A DNA stretch of 64,000 bases, taken from Steromphala cineraria (lineage: Eukaryota > Mollusca > Gastropoda > Trochida > Trochidae). The stretch is taken from contig OU744732.1 of assembly GCA_916613615.1 (NCBI GenBank), positions 33,813,950 to 33,877,949 of the forward strand. Reading direction: 5' to 3'. The notes below the pieces were generated by a model that saw nothing but the letters and a program-made list of their open reading frames with translations, was not told the origin of the DNA and did not search any database. Made by a program: the position numbers and the translations under genes. Numbering within the stretch: position 1 is the stretch's first letter; every line of letters starts with the position of its first letter. Positions 55,505 through 64,000 of the stretch are shown here, piece by piece.

Positions 55505-58500
55505 AGTACTGCCGCGGCAGTCCTAGTTTTATCAATTGAATTTATTTTCCAACAAGGTCAATTATTCGTCAATAGTAATTTTTCATCAAGGAAATTATTT
55601 TATCAAAAAAGTAAAAACATCAAAAATCTGTTCATCAAAGGTTTCATTAGGCCGAACTGGTTTTGGGGCGAACTGACCCGGAACCGTCTATTTCATATGT
55701 ACTTACTTCATTTGGCTTGCAGTGATTTCGCTGACAAAACAATCTCGTAGACACGGGATTTTCGCAGACAAAACAATCTCGTAGACAGTGATCTCGTAGA
55801 CAGTAATTAATTTGTATTTCGTAGTCAATATTGACTATTATTTTTGATTATCATTGTCTTTTATAGTAGTTCATATCATGTTGCAGGTAGTTTACAGGGG
55901 AGATAAATATAACTAATGGGGCTTTAAAAGACTATACATTAAACCTTTATAGGAATTAAAGTACGAAGTCATGTCAAGTTTATTCTCATAAGTCATGAAA
56001 TAATGACATAGAGCGAACAAATAATAAACAGTAGTATTACATACATATTAATGGAGTATACTCATATTTGATACAATGAGCAATTTTAACAAGGATTGGT
56101 TTATATGTGATGGACATCGGTGAGATAAATTTCTCTATGGATGAACCAATTTCGCTTAACTAATTTCGCTATAATTGCCAAGACGTCGGCGACATCATCT
56201 AGAGGTTTATAACAGCAATTACATCTGTATTTAATCTTGATACTCAAACTTTTAAAATTCTTACCTCAATTCATTTTATTTAAAGATCAAACAAGAATTG
56301 AAAGAAACACATTGATCTTGGATTAATTGAATAGTTCCAAAACACAACAGAATTGACTAATTAAAGTTTTATGCGTTTTTATTTAATTAAAACATATGAA
56401 CTTGATAAATAAAAGTTATTATTAGTAAAAATCCTATTTGGAAACCTGTCTACGAGCTCACTGCTCAATTTATCTACGACTTCACCGGATTTCGTGTCTA
56501 CGATTTATCATTTATCAAGATTCTACTCTAGCGCATTGCTTGTTTACCATACCAGATTAATAAGTTTTAAAATGTTACAAAATATACATATACATCTTTT
56601 GGTAATGCAAGGGACAAAGCATGGGAATGTATTTGACATAGTTAACATTCTTACAAATTTAGATGTCAAACAATTGAAATACATGGCAACCATATTTACA
56701 AACTACATGATATCAAATCAACTAAGTTTACCAAAAGATAGGCTGCAAAAGCATGTGAAACTAACCTTCTCCGAATATGAGTATCAATATCCCATCAAAT
56801 AAAAGCACATTAATCCATCATCAGATAAAGCAACACATTTTGGCCTCTGTCTTTCAAAGGTCATTTCAACAACCATTAAGTCGGGTACAAAGGTCAATGC
56901 AAAAGTTTAGCTAAAATCATCTCATTGGTTCTTTCTTAACCACTAGGATTTCAATAATCAGATACTGCATCATATTGTTATAAGAGAGACACGTGACTAG
57001 CAACAGCTTGAGTATGACCACCTGTTATGTAAATCTGAATACACAGCAGGTGCAAATCTGAAATGTATTGTCTATTTGACAGCAGGGGTTAACAAGGGCT
57101 GATTGTTTCAATAGCAGTTCCCAATTAACGGCTAACATAGATAAGCTTGATGTTGAACATACTGACAAATGCAAAATTGAAGAAAATTAATTGTCAAAAG
57201 CATCCATGAAAAATTCCATAAACTTATCAGAAACCCCACAAAAAAACCAATAATATACAAATTGAGTTTTTATACAGATAAAAAAGATATGCAAGTGAAA
57301 TATATCCTGCCTAAAATTGACGTCCAGCTTAATCTCAAGTGACTTATTCTAAATGAAGAATGAAATCAAAAATATTTTACTTACACAATATAAAAAAGGA
57401 TATATGATTGATGAACGATTCACCGGTAAGTTAACATATATTACGAAAAAAATAAACATTTGGTTGTTATTCACTTTATTTAGATGTACATTGTACTTAT
57501 CTAATTACATGACACAATACATATTTAATACATATACAAAGTTATTTTTGATTTCATAAGTTCTAATTAATTTGTCTTTAGACGGTATTATGACTTATAT
57601 AACATTCTACATGGTAATAAACTAGAAATATACTCTCTCAAAGAAGAAACGCATATGTATATATTTTTCAAGCAAATCATTGCTTCACCATAAAAGTAAA
57701 CATGTCATATAATTTCAATGGTAACAAAGAAAAAATACACATATATAGCAAAAGAGTTAGGCAGCACTAGAACACTAGTTTCAGTTATGTGTCCGTGTTT
57801 TGTAATCAGCAAGATGGCGTTGAAACCAGTCCTATGTGTGACTTTCATTTGCAAGAGTTCTTGCGTGGAATCCCATCAGTAAGGAATAGACAAGGTCATG
57901 CTGTCCCTTTACTGCAATTCGTCCCCACACTTCCTGCATTGCAATGACCAGTTGTTGGTGTGTCAATTGTGACCTTGACGAACACGTTGATTGAGTTTAA
58001 ACCTTTGATGTTCTATTTTGAGTGTTTGAGAAATCATTACAGCTTTTTTTTGCTTTAAAAAGGGCAGTGAAATAAGAAGTCTGACGTTCTGTAAGTGAAT
58101 TCAAGTTATCATGCTTGAAACACTCCCCCTGTCGATCGATAATCTAATGTAACTGACGTTCGTGGACGTTGAAGTTATGATTTTTCTCTCAAAATTTGTT
58201 TCAACCAATTTACAAGATATATGTGTACTGGATTTTGCACCTTCAACAACCATCAACACCGTCTCAACCGATTAATTCGACTCGTGGCATCAAATATTTG
58301 AAAACAATTCCTTTTTTCAATGGGGAACATTCCTAAAACATGTTATGTCCAACTTGTTAGTAATATCAAATTTGTGATTCATTTAAGAACTAAACTTTTC
58401 TAAATTTTCTTAGGTTTTACAACGCCATTTTATACGATTGGGTTTTTTGAAGCCATCAAAAGAGGTTCAATAAAATATACTGAGGCAAGTTTGTGACCGA

Positions 58501-58589
58501 GATAGGATTGGGGTTTGTATGGCAACTCTTTGAACAACTCTTGGACGGAAGTGGCCTGAAGGAACAACCAACATGGCATAATATGTGTG
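55505..58589. other. Intergenic, no gene recognised
   Basis: Contains a small repeat acaaaacaatctcgtagaca near 55734-55800 and 'tcatcaaa' motifs near 55580-55650 like those at 62.5-63.3 kb. The 102-codon frame at 56494-56802 has no recognisable motif and AT-driven composition. Confidence 0.5.
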
Positions 58590-58603
58590 ATAAGTGTGCC
58601 GAA

Positions 58604-58747
58604 TTCTGACGTCTATAGAGGAGGAGGAAGAGTACAGTTACATGACGTCTATAGAGGAGGAGTAAGAGTAAAGAAACATGACGTATATAGAGGAGAAGTA
58701 AGGGTACAGTAACATGACGTCTATAGAGAATGAGGAAGAGAACAGTT
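58604..58747. repeat. 36-bp tandem repeat, 4 copies
   Basis: tgacgtctatagaggaggag plus about 16 bp recurs with 36-bp spacing. The minus strand stays open across it (12-residue LYRRHVT-type repeats), most likely by the multiple-of-three period. Confidence 0.9.
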
Positions 58748-58769
58748 AGATGAAGATATAGATGACGAT

Positions 58770-59545
58770 GTTCATCAACATCAAAAACCGGGAAAACGGT
58801 TGTTCTGGTGTGAACTTTGAAAATGCAAATCAAGTTGTCAATAATCTTTGGTTACATCTGTTCATCCTATTATATGCGGATGACGCTGTTATGTTTAGTG
58901 AAAATCCAAATGAGTTACAAAACTCCTTAAACTTTTTTTGTGAATTTTGCTTAAAATGGAAACTTATAATTACTGTCAATTTATCTAAAACTAGGATAGT
59001 GATCTTCGGCGGAGGGCCATCGAAAACAGCAAATTCTTTTTTCTCCTTTCGCTTGATGATAGAAAAATGGAAATAATAGATGCCTATACATACCTTGAAT
59101 TGACATTTCATAGGAATGGTAGGTTTTTGACAGGTATCAAAGTATTGGTAGAAAATGCAACGAAAAATAGTTAGCACTTTTGAAAAAAAAGGCCGAAATT
59201 TAAAACTCCCAATTGATTGTACATTAAAAGCTTTTGATACTATGATATGCCCAATCCTCCTTCGTGGTTGTGAAGTTTGAGGATTTGAGAACTGGACCTT
59301 ATCGAAAAGGTTCACCTTAGATTCATTAAACTTGCTGTCGGTCTCCGCAGCCCTACCTCAAATTTCATTTTATATGTTATGTTAATGTGAAAAAAGAGCA
59401 AAACAACCATCCTGTTTGAGTGAATATGCTGTTTGTTTTAAACATCTTCATTCTTTGGTGAGACACAGTTTAGAAATTACTGGTTATGTTGGAATGAAGA
59501 ATGTCATTGAGTCTAAACTCCCTGCAAATTGAAAACACCAAAAGG
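58770..59545 (+). pseudogene. Decayed LINE (non-LTR) reverse transcriptase fragment
   Basis: The frame at 58762-59076 has the RT catalytic box LYADDAVMFSENP followed by LQNSLNFFCEFCLKWKL and VNLSKTRIVIF, typical of non-LTR RTs. Beyond a stop the similarity-like pattern continues in other frames (LTGIKVLVENATK; CPILLRGCEV; FKHLHSLVRHSLEITG). Frameshifts and stops show it is dead. Both ends are missing. Confidence 0.8.
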
Positions 59546-59674
59546 CACTTTTTAAAACAATTTCATTGAGCTAGCCCTAATGGTTTTCAAATTCTGCTTC
59601 GAAAAATCCTCCAAAAACTCAGAAAGTTGAAAACCCCAAAAGGCACAACTGTTGCATCCCAACTACGGATCTTT

Positions 59675-59761
59675 CCCATCTTAAGATGGGATAACTCTCG
59701 AGGCTATCCAAACTGTGGATAAAGCACTATTCCAAGTTGGGATATCCCATCTTAAGATGGG
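59675..59761. repeat. Paired 16-bp perfect palindromes
   Basis: CCCATCTTAAGATGGG at 59675-59690 and again at 59746-59761, 71 bp apart. A third copy with one change is at 63335-63350. Confidence 0.9.
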
Positions 59762-60569
59762 ATAGCTGGATCAGTTTCTGAATTTGAAAATAATTTCAAC
59801 TTTGAAAAAAAGTGTAGAAATTTTTTTGTTTTGAAAATCTACTTTAATGGAAAAAAAGACGGATTGATGGATTTTCCTGGGTACTGAAGGCCAGGGATAG
59901 GCAAACTAAATCTAATCAGGCAGAAGGATAAGCATCAGGTGGTTTTTAAGGTTTTCAAAGATTGGAAGTAAATATGTAACCCTTTCTAGTCATTTAGAGA
60001 AAAACACGACGCAAAGGCTGTGATTTACTATTGGCTTTAATTCTATGGTTTAACGAGTTTAGGGATTAAAAGTATACATTTTTGATTGTTTTGTAAATGA
60101 GCTCTCATGGGTGGTTTGTTCAAGGCAATACGGCTCGCTGGGTTCACACGAGTTTGAATGTAGCTTTGACATCGTTCATTTTCCAGTGCAAACACACAAA
60201 CTGACATACAATTCTTAAATGAACAAGTTTAGTTTACAAATCTTGTATTAGATATCATGTAAACAAAACCTACCTTGTCGAAATTACTGTAGTCAATGCC
60301 AAATACTCCATCTACTATGTCAGTGCTCAATGTGTTCATCTCAAGGCTCATACATTGCAAATGATAAATTCTGAAAATTCAATTTTTGATTGGATCTAGT
60401 TTGACCTATTTTTTTACCAATGAATGACTAGAGCTTTGACACCTGGGCGTCACAGGGATGGGCAGACAAACTACATCCTCTCTCTAATTTTTGTAATAAC
60501 ATTGTCAAAGGGCGTGTAATACCCCAAGCGCGACTCCCCGTAATTACACAATCAGTTACGATGTGTCAT

Positions 60570-60725
60570 GTAATTGTTACCGACTGAGACCGAGGTGTTC
60601 AAGTTAGATGAACCCTCGCGCACGTGAATCATGTACGCCGATGCCGTTAGGCCGAGGTGTTCATGAATCACGTGCGCGAGGGTTCATCTAACTTGAATCC
60701 GAGGTCGAGGTCGGTAACTATTTTA
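60570..60725. repeat. Hairpin with near-perfect 36-bp arms containing CACGTG
   Basis: ttcaagttagatgaaccctc... (60598-60633) pairs with 60662-60697 with one mismatch. Outer flanks (ccgactgagaccgagg / gaggtcggta) pair weakly. Confidence 0.85.
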
Positions 60726-61083
60726 CACACTAGATCAACGCTATATTAATCCATTTTCAACATAACATCAGTTTTGATAATACTGAAATGCATAACTTTA
60801 TTATATATAATGAGAAGGTGAAACATTGACTCTAATTGGAGAAACAATGTCTATTTCAAGTAGCTGACATTGGCATAAGCCTCTCGTGCTGCACGTGCAA
60901 TCCGTGCGGGACCGTACAAGCTACCACAATAGATTGATATAAAAACAAATAACGCAAAACTTAATTTAATATGAATATAAATATTTGGTACCAATGAAAT
61001 GAAGTATCAAATATATGAACAATCATTCACGGTGATGTTTAATCTCAGGAAATATTTGACATTTAATCATGAGGTCATGCATT

Positions 61084-61688
61084 CTCTCCCCACAGAGGCA
61101 ACTCAGTTATACCTGAATTAGCCTCTGTTCTATTACGGCTAATACACGGGACAGAAAAGTAGAAATCTGATTGGAGGCAATCGAAGTTAGTTGTGCAATC
61201 AGCGACGCCGTTTCAAAAGGGGTCATTCGCAAAAGTTCGGCTACTCCCGGCTACGCCCGGTGATTCGGCATTCAGGGGAGATAACTCTTCCTTCTACAAA
61301 ACATCGCTTTTTTACCTTCTCATTAGTTTTTATTTGGTAAATTATTAAAATAAAATTTATCATAAAACAAAGAACAATTTACACAATTATAAAACAGTAT
61401 GTTTCTAATGAAAACCCCTATCCATATCTGATTTTTAAATATTTTCCCTCTCACACTGTTAATGAAAAATAATCCTAAAGGCATGATGCTTTCGAAAGTC
61501 ACTGTACGACCGTTGAGAATTCCCAAAATCGTTGATATCCAAAAGGTGTTTTCATTGGGTGCAGATAAGGGAGCTATCTCAAGTTACAACTTTTTGCCGC
61601 TAGGGCAATCTGCCGGAACCCCAGGATCTAGGCGTAATAGAACAGAGGCTAATTCAGGTATGACTGAGTTGCCTCTGTTGGGAGAGAG
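61084..61688. mobile_element. MITE with about 53-bp terminal inverted repeats
   Basis: ctctccccacagaggcaact... to ...gttctattacg (61084-61137) mirrors 61633-61688 with about three differences. The interior is about 500 bp. A reading frame across the right half (61462-61860) is fortuitous. Confidence 0.8.
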
Positions 61689-62516
61689 AGAGTCTAGCAG
61701 TCATGTAAGAGAGGGTAGAAGACGGAAGGATTGCCCAGGGAAAGAGGGGACCATGAAAACAGAGAGAGAGAGAAAGACAGGCAACTACAGAACTCCGAAT
61801 CAGACACCGACAATCACTGGGCCCAGAGAGGGGAGAGGACATTTACTGTGCACTTCCTAGTTGGAAGAAAAACATGAAACTTGAAAACTTGTAAACTGCA
61901 GTGCTACATTCATTTTGTTCCTTAATGTTCAAAATATATCGAAATAAGACATAACTATATTAAACAGTATCATTGGAAAACACAATTGTTTATGAATTGG
62001 TTCAATTATATACATTACAAAATACTGCTCTATTATGTAACTTAGGTACACTGTAAATGTCTATTCAACGCCATGAGAATTAGAAATATGAAACTTATCA
62101 GTTATGGATTGATATGTACATTATCCTTTCATTACATGTTTGTGAATATTTGTAAAACTGTTTACCACCAAACCCTTCCGGTTATATTATACTATTTTGT
62201 CATAACCCAAAGAAATGTCATAAAATGTAATAAAAAAATGAATTGAATTGATTACAACCATATACACATATCACATGTGTACTGTGATTGGAAAAGGATA
62301 CAGATTTTAGTAATGACAGATCTTTTGTTTTTGTTTTGATTGATGCATTTGTAGAAATCCTTTGGTCGTATATTTACCAAGAAATTGTTGTATACATATA
62401 TATCTATTATCACATTCTCTAATATCCAAGGGTTTTCCCCATCAAACTAAAACTGTTGGTGTTTAAAACAAGCTTTAAATATATATTTTATCAATAATAA
62501 TAACAGTAAGATAAAT
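61689..62516. other. Intergenic, no gene recognised
   Basis: Short purine-rich stretch (gagagagag) then AT-rich DNA. Confidence 0.5.
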
Positions 62517-63324
62517 GTTCATCAAACTTTTTATTCAAACACGTATCAAAGATATTCCATCAAAGTCGGTATTTCATGAAAAAAAATAAAGCATTCAATT
62601 AAAATTTTCCCTTTTAATTAAAGTCAATATTTCATCAAAGTATTCATTCCATGAAAGACATGTTTTCATCAGTCATTTATTCATCAATGTTGGTCGCTAA
62701 AACAAACTCTAATCCAAATATACATTTCCGATGAACTCAATATTTCATAAACCACTTATCAATTTTTGTTATCCAAGTCAATATTTTATAAACCACTTAT
62801 CAATTTTTTTTATCAAAGTCAATATTTCATAAACATATCCAATTATTTTGTCATCGAAATCAATATTTCATATACTTATTTCATCAATCATCAATTTTAT
62901 CAAAATCAAAACGTAAAGATCTTAAACAAGCTGTCAAATTTATTTTTCATTGCAATTAACTTTTCAAAAGGTTTTTTTTTCTTCAAAGTCCTTTTTTCAC
63001 AAAACTCAATACTTCAAGTACAAGTAAATGGATTCTATCAAAGTCATCTTTTCATCAAAATTAACATTTCAAAATGTAAAGTTTTCTTCAATGTCATTTT
63101 TTAACATCAAACTCAATGTTTTATCAAACACTAAACAAAAAAATCATTAAAAAGTCAATGGTTCGTCAAACAAGTAAAAGAAGTCAATTAAAGTCATCAA
63201 AATTAATATTTTATAAGGTATTTTCTTTTCAAAATCATTTTGTTATGCAAAGTAATTTTTTCATCTAATTTTGTCTCAAAGTTCATATTTTAAAACGTTA
63301 TATTTGTTTTCAAAATCAAAATTG
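62517..63324. repeat. Degenerate AT-rich repeat built on 'tcatcaaagtcaatatttcat'
   Basis: tcaaagtcaatattt-like motifs recur irregularly every 25-60 bp (62560, 62623, 62783, 62813, 62859 and others). The 112-codon frame at 62766-63104 is a by-product. Confidence 0.65.
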
Positions 63325-63394
63325 ATCCAGGTATCCCATCTTAAGATGGTATATCCCAACTTGGAATAGATCTTTATCCACAGTCTCTGCATCA

Positions 63395-64000
63395 ACAAAC
63401 AATGTCTCATTTACAAAAACCTCTCTCCAATCAACATGTAATTTAAAAATCCTCTCTTCCTATCGACATGTCGTTTACTAACCATCTATCCCTGTCAACA
63501 TGTCGTTTACGAGCCCTCTCTCCCTATCCACATGTCGTTTACTAACCCTTTCTTCCTATCAACATGTCGTTTACTAACCCTCTCTCCAATCAACATGTAA
63601 TTTACTAACCCTCTCTCTCCACCAACAAACAATGTCTCATTTACAAACACCTCTCTCCGATCAACATGTCATTTACTAACCCTCTCTTCCTATCAACATG
63701 TCGTTTACTAACCATCTATCCCTGTCAACATGTCGTTTACGAGCCCTCTCTCCTTATTCACATGTCGTTTACTAACCCTCTCTCCCTATCAACATGTCGT
63801 TTACAAACACCTCTCTACGATCAACATGTCGTTTACTTATCCTCTCTCCCTATCAACATGTCGTTTACTAATCCTTTCACACTATCAACATGTCGTTTAA
63901 TAACCCTCTCTCCCTATCAACATGTCGTTTACTAATCCTTTCACACTATCAACATGTTGTTTAATAACCCTCTCACCCTTTTAACATGTCGTTTACTTAT
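63395..64000. repeat. 31-33-bp minisatellite running off the right edge
   Basis: The unit aacatgtcgtttactaaccc plus tctctccctatc occurs about 18 times. Early units vary (aacatgtaattt, aacaatgtctcattt). The 89-codon frame inside it is a repeat artefact. Confidence 0.93.

Larger units (their letters stand above)
59712..63384. repeat. 60-bp inverted repeats 3.6 kb apart
   Basis: actgtggataaagcactatt... (59712-59770) is mirrored by ...ctttatccacagt (63325-63384), including the palindrome. They may be the ends of a large non-autonomous element. The interior has no transposase. Confidence 0.6.

Noticed and set aside
56494..56802. 102-codon plus-strand frame
   Set aside because: No motif, and no support beyond openness in AT-rich DNA.
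58456..58833. 125-codon minus-strand frame with LYRRHVT repeats
   Set aside because: Produced by a 36-bp tandem repeat whose period is a multiple of three.
61462..61860. 132-codon plus-strand frame rich in Gly/Arg/Glu
   Set aside because: It crosses the right inverted repeat of a MITE and a GA-rich tract; composition explains it.
63395..64000. Repeat array that might be read as CRISPR or as a coding repeat protein
   Set aside because: Head-to-tail 31-33-bp units with no spacers. The open frame changes with unit length.

Overview
The window is animal nuclear DNA. It is AT-rich, with split genes, canonical GT-AG introns, poly(A) signals and a dense load of eukaryotic mobile elements. The repeat types (arrays headed by GTCC/CGGA microsatellites with 'ggcaataactcc' and 'ttctccagaacca' motifs, a DIRS element, many MITEs) fit a marine invertebrate, most likely a bivalve mollusc. 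That assignment is inference. There are no operons, CRISPR arrays or other prokaryotic features.

Three host genes can be rebuilt exon by exon. (1) POLR2D (RNA polymerase II subunit RPB4), minus strand, 5 exons, 1898-5987, 140 aa. (2) An SLC2A facilitative glucose transporter, plus strand, 12 exons, 6424-21838, 520 aa. It is head-to-head with POLR2D, with 436 bp between start codons and a perfect two-E-box carbohydrate-response-element-like site (CACGTG, 5 bp, CACGTG) just before its ATG. (3) A CHST15-like carbohydrate sulfotransferase, minus strand, 8 proposed exons, 28383-48316, about 420 aa. It has an apparent one-base frameshift in its last exon and a proposed 10-nt microexon. In all three, reading phase is preserved across every proposed junction.

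Mobile elements fill the introns. SLC2A intron 9 holds a complete-looking DIRS-type tyrosine-recombinase retrotransposon (13572-18908) with inverted termini and an internal complementary region. Intron 8 holds a 1.3 kb element built of about eight 145-bp repeats. The CHST15-like gene's third intron holds a young Ty3/gypsy LTR retrotransposon (37198-46599): 778-bp LTRs that look identical, a tRNA-Lys-type primer site, gag, a UUUAAAC frameshift site and a complete pol. A 583-bp TTAA-flanked piggyBac-like MITE sits only in its 3' LTR. One TTAA-flanked MITE family (ends AGGGGCAGTAGCAC) occurs seven times between 18.9 and 36.8 kb.

A recurring oddity is tandem duplication across exon/intron boundaries. 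The exon-3 end plus splice donor of POLR2D is repeated downstream. So is the exon-5 end plus donor of the sulfotransferase, in many decaying copies. The start of its last exon plus acceptor is also repeated.

From 48.3 kb to the right edge I find no host gene. That part holds satellites, hairpins, MITE-like inverted repeats, a decayed LINE reverse transcriptase (58.8-59.5 kb) and a minisatellite running off the window.
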